In this document: positions 1 through 5,528 of the stretch, piece after piece
Layout of the letters: the number at the start of each line of letters is the position of its first letter
How positions within the stretch are numbered: the stretch's first letter is position 1
Assembly: GCA_937907415.1 (NCBI GenBank)
Contig: CALCHY010000208.1
Location: forward strand, 1 to 6,204
DNA length: 6,204 bases
Source of the DNA: an uncultured Trueperaceae bacterium
GTDB lineage: Bacteria > Deinococcota > Deinococci > Deinococcales > Trueperaceae
Direction: 5' to 3'
Translations under genes and position numbers: made by a program
Notes under the pieces: model-generated
Told to the model about the DNA's origin: nothing
The model's input: the letters and a program-made list of their open reading frames with translations, nothing else
Database searches by the model: none

Positions 1-687
1 CGGCATTCCAGTCCACCTCAATTCCACACTCTCTGGCGGGTCTTAGACATCACCTGTGCGCGCGACCAGAGTAAGCCCGCGTGCAGGAGACTACGCTCGG
101 GATTGTGTACCAGTGCCGGAAGCTCTAAGAGTAGCGAGTAGGGGGTGAGTGTCTCATAAGAATGCAGGAGCATGTCATGCACGCGGCCAGCAGTTCCGTC
201 AGCATTTGCCCCAGTTCGGAGTTGAGCTGGGCTGATAAACTCCGCGGTGGCTGATCTTGCCGACTTGTTTCGCTCCCCGTGGGGGTCCGACATAAATAAA
301 AGAGAAAAAAAACCAAGAGGAAAAAGCGAGGCGAGAAAAACCAAGGCCAACCCCTTGCCCTTCACCGGGCCGATTCATCAGAATCTATCTCGTTCAAGTG
401 AAAGAAAAAGCCGTACATGTCACGACGTGCGGCCATCCTCGTTCTTCGTTTTTAGTAGCGGCCTCGACTTACGTCCACGCTGGCACGGTGTGGGAAAAAA
501 GTAAAATTCTTGAGACAAGAGGCCCACGGCCTTTCTTTTTTTGTTCGCAATTCAACCCGAACTGGACCCTGTATTGATAAGATAGCCTCGATTTCAATTT
601 GAGTTTGTCCTCCATTATTGCTATCCCCTTGCTCATGCTCTTCAACCCCTTTTTTGGCTGCGAAAAACAAAAGGTCCCCTTGCTCTT
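1..687. other. Left flanking host DNA, no secure gene
   Basis: This is lower-GC host sequence beyond the element. Open frames exist on the minus strand: an ATG-started 91-codon frame (90 residues, from 293 down to a TGA at 18-20), and a frame open through 452-670 that lacks an ATG. Neither shows a recognisable motif. The stretch 280-365 is strongly pyrimidine-rich on the minus strand. A splice-acceptor-like TTTTGTTTTTCGCAG lies on the minus strand at 660-674. A gene with introns may cross this region, but I cannot support a model. Confidence 0.4.
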
Positions 688-692
688 CTCCC
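688..692. repeat. Target-site duplication, left copy (CTCCC)
   Basis: Five bases immediately outside the left LTR read CTCCC, identical to the five immediately outside the right LTR. A 5-bp duplication is the size normally produced by copia-type integrases. It fixes the LTR boundaries independently of the TG...CA ends. Confidence 0.93.
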
Positions 693-899
693 TGAAGCGA
701 GTAGTGCGCAGGTTATGTGTAAGAGTGTTTATTGTGAAGAGGTAGGAGACGAAGACAAAGAGCTGTGTGAGTTGGTGTCGTATTTATCTGACGCTTGGAG
801 AGTGCTCATTGGTTGACGCGTCGACGCAATCGGCCCTACGTGTCGTTAGCCGATTGGGAGTCGGTGCTAGATTGACTCCGTCGCCACGTCACCTTAACA
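693..899 (-). repeat. 3' LTR (downstream copy) of the retrotransposon
   Basis: This 207-bp direct repeat matches 5317-5523 except at position 703 (A here, T at 5327). The offset is 4624 throughout, with no indels. Because the element is on the minus strand, this left-hand copy is the 3' LTR, where the transcript should end. It carries the AATAAA signal at 728-733. The ends are TG...CA, as integrase requires. Readthrough or initiation from this copy would point toward position 1. Confidence 0.98.
728..733 (-). terminator. AATAAA polyadenylation signal in the 3' LTR
   Basis: AATAAA on the minus strand lies 35 bp before the LTR end and about 50 bp after the TATA-like element, consistent with cleavage around 705-718. 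The same signal in the 5' LTR (5352-5357) would lie only about 20-30 nt from the RNA start. It must therefore be ignored there, as in retroviruses with the signal in R. Confidence 0.65.
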
Positions 900-907
900 C
901 GCCCCTC
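900..907 (-). promoter_or_regulatory. Polypurine tract for plus-strand priming
   Basis: On the minus strand GAGGGG followed by CG abuts the TGTTAAGG start of the 3' LTR. This is the expected place for the RNase H-resistant purine primer. The tract is short, and its first two bases are the last two of the TGA stop of gag-pol. No untranslated spacer separates coding sequence and LTR beyond these few bases. Confidence 0.75.
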
Positions 908-3900
908 ACTCGACGAGCGGTAAGAGGCAAACGAACCGGTGGCGATGGTAGGTGAACTTGGTCTTCGCGAGGGCCTTGGTCAACGCGTCGGCTGGCATCT
1001 CGGCTGTCGGGCAGTGCTCGAATCGTACGGTTCCCTTCTTGGCATTGTCGCGCATGTGCGCGACCTTGATGCTGTAGTGTTTCATGCGACCATGGAACGG
1101 CGGCGCGGTCGAGTCGAGTACGTCGAGGGCCCCTTGATTGTCGTTGTAGATGGTGAGTGGTTCGTTCGTCGAAATGCGAAGTACGGGCAGGAAGCGGCGC
1201 GTGTAGATCGCTTGACGTGTCGCTTCGGAGAGTGCGGTCAGTTCGGCTTCGGTCGAAGAGAGCGCAACGCTGCTCTGGAACTTGGAAGACCAGTAGATCG
1301 GCCCTCCGCAGAAGAACGTGACCAGGCCGGTTACGGACTTGCGGTCTGGTAGGTTTCCTCCCCAGTCGGCGTCGCAGTAGAGTACGGGTCGTACGGAATC
1401 GGGATCGTTTCGGTCGAATTGCGCGCGGTCGTAGCGGATGGCGAGGTTGCGCGTACCGGCGAGGTAGCGCATGATGTGCTTGACCGCCACGACGTGTTCT
1501 TGGCCAAAGCTGTTGACGAATTGACTGACCTGCGTGACGGCGAATAGAATATCGGGTCGCGAAGCGTGAGCGAGGTACGACAGCATACCGATAGCTTGTC
1601 GGTACGGGAAGTTGGTCGGAGGTCGGTCGTTCGTCGGTCGATCGAGGGCGACGGTTGACAGCATCGGGGTCGGCACGGGCTTACAGTTCTTGAGACCGAA
1701 GGTTTCGAGGATGGTGTCGATCTTGCCTCGCTGTAGAATGTAGAGGTGGCCCCGGTCGCGATCGCGATGGATTTCGAAGCCGAGAATCGACTTGGCGTCG
1801 CCGAGATCCTTAATAGGGAACCGTGACTTGATCATCTCTTTGATCTCGCGAACTTGGCTGCGATGAGCGATGATGGTGCAGTCGTCGACGTAGAGGGCGA
1901 TGTAGCTGGTGAGTCCTCTCCGGTGTCGGGTGTAGATACACGGGTCCGCTTCGATTGGTCCGAAGTCGTTGGCGCGTAGGTGAGCGTCGATGGTCTTGAA
2001 CCACTCGAGTGGTGCTTGTCTCAGGCCGTAGAGGCTCTTGTGCAGCTTGCACACCCAGTCAGGGTGTTGGTCGTCGACGAACCCTTCTGGTTGGGCTACC
2101 AGGGCGTCGTCCTCGAGTCGCGCGTGTAGGAAGGCCGTGTCGATGTCGATCGGTTGGATCTCGAGGTCGTCGGCGACTGCTAGAGCGATGAGCGTCCGTA
2201 GCCCCTCGGCACGGCAGACTGGTGCGAAGGTGTCGAAGAAGTCGATGCCGTGGCGCTGAGTGAACCCTTTGGCGACCCATCTGGCCTTGTAGCGTTCGAC
2301 GCTGCCATCAGCGTGGCGTTTTATTTTGAATAGCCAGCGTGCGGCGATCGGCTTGCGGCCTGGAGGGCAGGGCACGAGGGAGAACGTGCCGTTGCTGCGG
2401 AGCGAGTTGTATTCGTTGAGCATGGCTTGTTGCCACTTGGCGGCGTCGGGCGACTTCAGGGCTTCCCTGTACGAGTTGGGCGTGGTTGGCTCTTCGGCGA
2501 CGAACGCGTAGTCGGCGAGCGTGACATTGTGGCGGCGTTGTCTGGTGGATCTGCGGAGTCCGGTCGAGGTTGGGTCAGTGTCTATCCCGCCCCTTGGCCC
2601 ACCACGATCGGATTCGGCGGATTGGGCACGGATGTGTTCGGTCTCGTCGTCGCTGTGGTGCGTGCCGCCAGCGTTGTGGTCGTTGCTGGGCTCTGGGCGT
2701 GCGGTCAAGGCCGGGGCCGTGACGCCACGCCTGGTGCGTTTGGCGAGACGCGTGGTGTGCTTGAGTACGTCCGGGGTGGTGTAGACAGTTGGCTCGTGCT
2801 CGTCGTCAGAGAGGTCATCGCCTGGGTCGCGGTCGTCGTCGTCGTCGTCGGAATCGGAGTCGGGCTCCAGTGCTGGGGGTTCAGCTGTCGCGGCGCCCCT
2901 GAGGTCGATGTCGGGTGGGGCGAGTGGTAGTTCGGTCGGCGTGGCGCCCCCGGGGCTGGGCTCGAGTCGTTGGGGCCTGGCAGGCATGACGTGTTCCTGA
3001 AACACCACGTCGCGCGTGACGATGACGGTGTTGGTGTCTTGTACGAGTAGGCGATGGTCGGTGGCGTGCTCACTTGATGGGCCGAGGTAGATGGCGGGGC
3101 GCGACTGTGCTCCAAGCTTGGGGCGCCGATCTATCGGGATTAGCGCGTGCGCTCGGCAGCCGAAGATGCGGAGATGGTCCATCCTGGGCGGCCTACCGTG
3201 CCATGCCTCGTACGGTGACTTGGTGCCATTCTTGCGCGGGATGCGGTTGTAGAGGAGGGTGGCCATGCGTAGGGCCTCGCCCCAGTACGTGTCGTCGAGG
3301 CCGGAGTCGCTCAGTAGGCACCGAACCATGGTGATGATCGTCCGGTTGAAGCGTTCGGCCGTGCCGTTGTGCTCGGGCGTGTACGGGGCCGTGGGCTCGT
3401 GTTGGATGCCCATTCTGGCGAGGATCCGTTGGAACTTGTGACCGGTGTACTCGCCGCCACGGTCCGAACGAAGACGGAGGCACTTGCGGTTAACGCTGGC
3501 GGCGGTGATGTAGTGGTTGAAGGCCGTGACCACGTCGCTCTTGTTCTTGAGGAGGTAGACGGCAGCGTAGCGGGTCGCATCGTCTATGAACGTGGCAAAG
3601 TAGCGCTTGCCGCCGGTGGTGGTGATCGGCATCGGGCCACAGATGTCGGTGTGGACTAGCGCGAGCGGTTCGATCTCACGAGGAACGGGTCCCTTGCCGA
3701 TGGCCGAGCGTACCTGCTTGGCCTTGATGCAGATCTCGCACTGAGCCAGTTGTTGCCCCGAGAGCGCGCTGGCATCGTGGGTTGCAAGCCTGACGCGCTG
3801 TTCCGAGACGTGGCCGAGGCGGCGGTGGAGGAGGGAGATCGTAGGCTTCTCGATGGCGACTCGTGCCTGGCCCTGGCGGTCGGGCAGGTGCAACCCTATG

Positions 3901-5264
3901 GCGACCATCTGCCCGAGAATGGTCGGCTTGAAGACGGTCTGGCCGGTCTTGGGGTCGTAGACTCGACACGTGCTGGGCCCGATTTCCACGACGAGGCCTG
4001 CCTGGGCGAGCCGCGAGGCCGACAGCAGGTTCTTGGTGATGAGGGGTACGTGAAGCACTTCGGACAGTTGAACGAGTTCGGGCTTGTGATTGGTGTAGTG
4101 GACTGCCCGCACGGTGCCCTTTCCGACAACTTGGATCGTGGAGTTGTCGCCGAGGTAGATGTTGCGCCCCTCGATCGGCACGTAGTCGGTGAACCAGGCT
4201 CGTGAGGACGCCATGTGGGAGGTCGCACCGGAGTCGAGATACCAGACGTCGTTCTGGTCGTTCGTCGCTGTTAGAGCGACATCACTGCCGACGGCAACCA
4301 GAGCACGCATGGGCGCGCTGTCGTTCGTGTTGACGGCGTCGTCGATGGCGATCGTGGCGCGTTGGAGATCGTTGATTCGGCGGCGGCACTCGATGTTGGT
4401 GTGTCCAGGCTTGTGGCAGTATGCACAGGTAGGGCGTGAGCTGGGGTCGGCGCGCTGCGGTCGCTGGAGGTGTCCCTGCTGTCCGTGCTGTCGTTGTTGC
4501 CGAGGTCGATGGTCGTCGTGGTGGCCTCGTCGTCCGCTGCCACGTCTCCCGCGCCTGATGTCGGACTTGTCCTGGGCAAGGAGGAGTTTCTCTGAGTCGT
4601 TGGGGAGGGGTACGACGGACTTGAGCTCGAGTTCGCGCTCGCGGATGCGGGACCGGGCTTTTTCGAGATCGGCGTCGCTCCAGTCTTGGATGATCGCCTT
4701 GACGGTGTCGTAGTCCGAGGGTAGGCCGTGCAGTGTGACTGCTAGGGTCCAGCGGTCGACGAGTTTCTGCAGAGCGGCTCGGACGGCGGTCTTGACCTCG
4801 GCCGAGCTGCCAGCCGGGATCATGTCGCTGAGGTCGGGGAACGCGAGGTTGACCAGGTCGCTGATCTCGGCGAGGTAGCCAGCGATGGTCTGATCCGGTC
4901 GCTTACGGAGGTTGAATAACCGTCCTGTGGCGGTGAGGAATCGTGCAGTCCCGGCCGGGTTGAACTGCTTCGTGAGAGCATCGAGGGCTTCCTTTGGGGT
5001 CGCCGCTTCTTCGATGAAGACGAGTACGGAGGGGTGTACGTGCGTCTTGATGATGCCGAGGGTCTGCTCCATGCGAGTGTCGAACTCGTTTTGGCGGGCA
5101 GCGAACACGTGGTCGGGCTCTTGGCCGTTCTTGTCTGTCGGGCGAGCGTAGGTTCCGGTCGTGTACGCGAAGAGTCCTTTGGACTGGAGGTAGGCCTTGA
5201 GTTGCGCGTGCCAGAGTCGGAACTCGCTTGCTTGGGACAGTGTGGGGACGCGTTTGGTCGACAT
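906..5264 (-). CDS. gag-pol: Gag-Pol polyprotein of a Ty1/copia retrotransposon
   Basis: The 1452-residue polyprotein supplies all particle and replication functions. Residues 1-230 resemble copia-type Gag (FRLWHAQL near the start, then a helical capsid-like region). A basic Arg/Gln/His stretch (about 236-276) leads to a CX2CX4HX4C zinc knuckle (C280, C283, H288, C293). The aspartic protease has DSGA at 344-347. The GAG-pre-integrase HHCC zinc site is H480, H485, C509, C512. The integrase catalytic triad is D540, D601, E637 with exactly 35 residues between the last two. A copia-type C-terminal block follows (PYEAWHGRPP, HLRIFGC). Residues 760-915 form a low-complexity acidic and basic linker. 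Reverse transcriptase has D1040 (IDIDTAFL), SLYGLRQAP at 1077 and YVDD at 1125-1128. RNase H has D1298/D1300, E1339, D1375 and D1426. The ATG has A at -3 (ACC-ATG), and a 9-codon uORF lies upstream. The TGA stop overlaps the polypurine tract. There is no gag/pol frameshift or stop, so the Gag excess must come from another mechanism. Confidence 0.98.
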   Translation of the reverse strand: MSTKRVPTLSQASEFRLWHAQLKAYLQSKGLFAYTTGTYARPTDKNGQEPDHVFAARQNEFDTRMEQTLGIIKTHVHPSVLVFIEEAATPKEALDALTKQFNPAGTARFLTATGRLFNLRKRPDQTIAGYLAEISDLVNLAFPDLSDMIPAGSSAEVKTAVRAALQKLVDRWTLAVTLHGLPSDYDTVKAIIQDWSDADLEKARSRIRERELELKSVVPLPNDSEKLLLAQDKSDIRRGRRGSGRRGHHDDHRPRQQRQHGQQGHLQRPQRADPSSRPTCAYCHKPGHTNIECRRRINDLQRATIAIDDAVNTNDSAPMRALVAVGSDVALTATNDQNDVWYLDSGATSHMASSRAWFTDYVPIEGRNIYLGDNSTIQVVGKGTVRAVHYTNHKPELVQLSEVLHVPLITKNLLSASRLAQAGLVVEIGPSTCRVYDPKTGQTVFKPTILGQMVAIGLHLPDRQGQARVAIEKPTISLLHRRLGHVSEQRVRLATHDASALSGQQLAQCEICIKAKQVRSAIGKGPVPREIEPLALVHTDICGPMPITTTGGKRYFATFIDDATRYAAVYLLKNKSDVVTAFNHYITAASVNRKCLRLRSDRGGEYTGHKFQRILARMGIQHEPTAPYTPEHNGTAERFNRTIITMVRCLLSDSGLDDTYWGEALRMATLLYNRIPRKNGTKSPYEAWHGRPPRMDHLRIFGCRAHALIPIDRRPKLGAQSRPAIYLGPSSEHATDHRLLVQDTNTVIVTRDVVFQEHVMPARPQRLEPSPGGATPTELPLAPPDIDLRGAATAEPPALEPDSDSDDDDDDRDPGDDLSDDEHEPTVYTTPDVLKHTTRLAKRTRRGVTAPALTARPEPSNDHNAGGTHHSDDETEHIRAQSAESDRGGPRGGIDTDPTSTGLRRSTRQRRHNVTLADYAFVAEEPTTPNSYREALKSPDAAKWQQAMLNEYNSLRSNGTFSLVPCPPGRKPIAARWLFKIKRHADGSVERYKARWVAKGFTQRHGIDFFDTFAPVCRAEGLRTLIALAVADDLEIQPIDIDTAFLHARLEDDALVAQPEGFVDDQHPDWVCKLHKSLYGLRQAPLEWFKTIDAHLRANDFGPIEADPCIYTRHRRGLTSYIALYVDDCTIIAHRSQVREIKEMIKSRFPIKDLGDAKSILGFEIHRDRDRGHLYILQRGKIDTILETFGLKNCKPVPTPMLSTVALDRPTNDRPPTNFPYRQAIGMLSYLAHASRPDILFAVTQVSQFVNSFGQEHVVAVKHIMRYLAGTRNLAIRYDRAQFDRNDPDSVRPVLYCDADWGGNLPDRKSVTGLVTFFCGGPIYWSSKFQSSVALSSTEAELTALSEATRQAIYTRRFLPVLRISTNEPLTIYNDNQGALDVLDSTAPPFHGRMKHYSIKVAHMRDNAKKGTVRFEHCPTAEMPADALTKALAKTKFTYHRHRFVCLLPLVE
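2832..2849 (-). repeat. Six-unit trinucleotide repeat coding poly-Asp
   Basis: Six tandem GTC units on the plus strand read as GAC (Asp) codons on the minus strand and give D806-D811 of Gag-Pol. They are the core of an acidic run (about 802-823) in the integrase-RT linker. Such a tract is prone to slippage, so copies of this element may differ in length here. Confidence 0.85.
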
Positions 5265-5282
5265 GGTGTGTACGTGTTCGAG

Positions 5283-5312
5283 CTAGGGCCAGGGGTTTGA
5301 GCGTGGGCCCAT
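5283..5312 (-). CDS. Upstream ORF of 9 codons in the gag-pol leader
   Basis: This is the first ATG expected in the genomic RNA: I see none between the TATA element and this point on the minus strand. It encodes MGPRSNPWP and ends in TAG, 18 nt before the Gag-Pol ATG. Its context has G at -3 and G at +4, which is reasonably good for eukaryotic initiation. The ATG is the complement of the CAU anticodon inside the primer-binding site, so it cannot be lost without harming priming. Translation is not demonstrated. It may simply be a tolerated by-product that lowers Gag-Pol output. Confidence 0.4.
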   Translation of the reverse strand: MGPRSNPWP

Positions 5313-5316
5313 AACC
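5299..5316 (-). promoter_or_regulatory. Primer-binding site, half-tRNA type (initiator tRNA-Met anticodon arm)
   Basis: Directly after the 5' LTR the minus strand reads GGTTATGGGCCCAC. Its complement, GTGGGCCCATAACC, is the 5' anticodon stem plus loop (CCCATAA, anticodon CAU) of eukaryotic initiator tRNA-Met as I remember it from plants and animals. The usual complement to a tRNA 3' end (TGG...) is absent. Drosophila copia and yeast Ty5 prime from an initiator tRNA cut in the anticodon loop or stem, so I infer the same here. The primer 3' end would lie near tRNA nucleotide 38-40. The match beyond the 14 bases (to 5299) is uncertain without the host tRNA sequence. Confidence 0.85.
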
Positions 5317-5341
5317 TGAAGCGAGTTGTGCGCAGGTTATG
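5310..5341 (-). promoter_or_regulatory. U5-PBS hairpin spanning the LTR/leader junction
   Basis: CATAACCTG in U5 (5333-5341) and CAGGTTATG across the LTR end and primer-binding site (5310-5318) are perfect 9-base complements separated by 14 nt. On the RNA they could form a stem-loop that hides the first seven bases of the primer-binding site and the uORF ATG. The U5 arm looks like the CAUAACC of the tRNA primer. The single LTR difference (5327) lies in the loop and leaves the stem intact. Confidence 0.6.
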
Positions 5342-5404
5342 TGTAAGAGTGTTTATTGTGAAGAGGTAGGAGACGAAGACAAAGAGCTGTGTGAGTTGGT
5401 GTCG

Positions 5405-5412
5405 TATTTATC
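5405..5412 (-). promoter_or_regulatory. TATA-like element of the 5' LTR promoter
   Basis: GATAAATA on the minus strand lies about 20 bp below a CCAAT box and about 50 bp above AATAAA, the expected order in a compact LTR. The identical site in the other LTR is at 781-788. The assignment rests on sequence and spacing only. Confidence 0.55.
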
Positions 5413-5431
5413 TGACGCTTGGAGAGTGCTC

Positions 5432-5436
5432 ATTGG
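5432..5436 (-). promoter_or_regulatory. Proximal CCAAT box in U3
   Basis: CCAAT on the minus strand lies upstream of the TATA-like element (other LTR copy at 808-812). A second CCAAT occurs at 5477-5481 (853-857). CCAAT is bound by the conserved HAP/NF-Y complex in eukaryotes; use here is inferred. Confidence 0.4.
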
Positions 5437-5438
5437 TT

Positions 5439-5446
5439 GACGCGTC
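5439..5446. promoter_or_regulatory. GACGCGTC palindrome (MCB-like ACGCGT) in U3
   Basis: An 8-bp palindrome containing ACGCGT sits just upstream of the proximal CCAAT box (other copy at 815-822). In yeasts ACGCGT is the MluI cell-cycle box bound by MBF at the G1/S transition. If the host is a fungus this could tie element transcription to S phase. A single site can arise by chance. Confidence 0.3.
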
Positions 5447-5450
5447 GACG

Positions 5451-5480
5451 CAATCGGCCCTACGTGTCGTTAGCCGATTG
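5451..5480. repeat. U3 inverted repeat CAATCGGC/GCCGATTG
   Basis: Perfect 8-bp arms are separated by 14 nt (other copy at 827-856). A second perfect inverted repeat follows immediately (GGAGTC/GACTCC, 11-nt spacer, 5481-5503 here and 857-879 in the other LTR). Together they fill most of the distal U3 and could be paired protein-binding sites or DNA hairpins. No factor can be named. Confidence 0.5.
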
Positions 5481-5523
5481 GGAGTCGGTGCTAGATTGAC
5501 TCCGTCGCCACGTCACCTTAACA

Positions 5524-5528
5524 CTCCC
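5524..5528. repeat. Target-site duplication, right copy (CTCCC)
   Basis: The right-hand copy of the 5-bp CTCCC duplication directly follows the last A of the LTR. A matching duplication argues that the two LTRs entered together in one insertion and that no LTR-LTR recombination with another copy has occurred since. Confidence 0.93.

Larger units (their letters stand above)
693..5523 (-). mobile_element. Complete Ty1/copia-type LTR retrotransposon
   Basis: The element is bounded by two 207-bp direct LTRs starting TGTTAAGG and ending CGCTTCA on the minus strand, and flanked by a 5-bp CTCCC duplication. Inside it has, in transcription order, a half-tRNA primer-binding site, a 52-bp leader, one gag-pol frame of 1452 codons, and a polypurine tract touching the 3' LTR. 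Integrase precedes reverse transcriptase, which defines the copia order as opposed to gypsy. The 4.83-kb length is typical of compact copia elements. No stop, frameshift or nested insertion is visible, and the LTRs differ at only one of 207 positions, so I infer a recent insertion by an element that could encode all its own functions. It is noticeably more GC-rich than both flanks. The family name cannot be assigned without a database search. Confidence 0.98.
5317..5523 (-). repeat. 5' LTR (promoter copy) of the retrotransposon
   Basis: This is the 207-bp upstream LTR, identical to 693-899 apart from one A/T difference at 5327. Reading on the minus strand, U3 contains two CCAAT motifs, an ACGCGT palindrome and a TATA-like GATAAATA. 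These are followed within about 55 bp by AATAAA and a very short U5. A start 25-35 bp below the TATA element would put the RNA 5' end near 5370-5385. That gives a strong-stop cDNA of only about 60 nt up to the primer-binding site. The start estimate is inference from spacing. Confidence 0.97.

Noticed and set aside
18..365. Minus-strand frame with a signal-peptide-like start in the left flank
   Set aside because: The apparent start is GTG and the hydrophobic part is translated pyrimidine-rich DNA. The ATG-started remainder has poor context and no recognised motif, so it is mentioned only in the flank description.
939..1352. 137-codon plus-strand frame opposite RNase H
   Set aside because: It is antisense to a proven coding region with high GC, where stop codons are rare by composition, and it has no recognisable motif.
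2705..3115. 136-codon minus-strand frame overlapping gag-pol in another frame
   Set aside because: It is rich in Pro, Thr and Ser from frame-shifted reading of the linker codons, with no family resemblance and no sign of a programmed frameshift.
3750..4205. 151-codon plus-strand frame opposite protease and integrase
   Set aside because: It is a shadow of gag-pol; the Gag-Pol frame carries conserved catalytic motifs across the same bases.
5310..5316. Possible tRNA gene at the LTR boundary because of the tRNA-like sequence
   Set aside because: Only the anticodon-arm part is present; no D arm, T arm or acceptor stem surrounds it. Its position after the LTR identifies it as a primer-binding site.
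693..5523. Possible gypsy-type element or endogenous retrovirus
   Set aside because: Integrase lies before reverse transcriptase, the RT is copia-type with YVDD and SLYGLRQAP, and no env-like frame follows RNase H.
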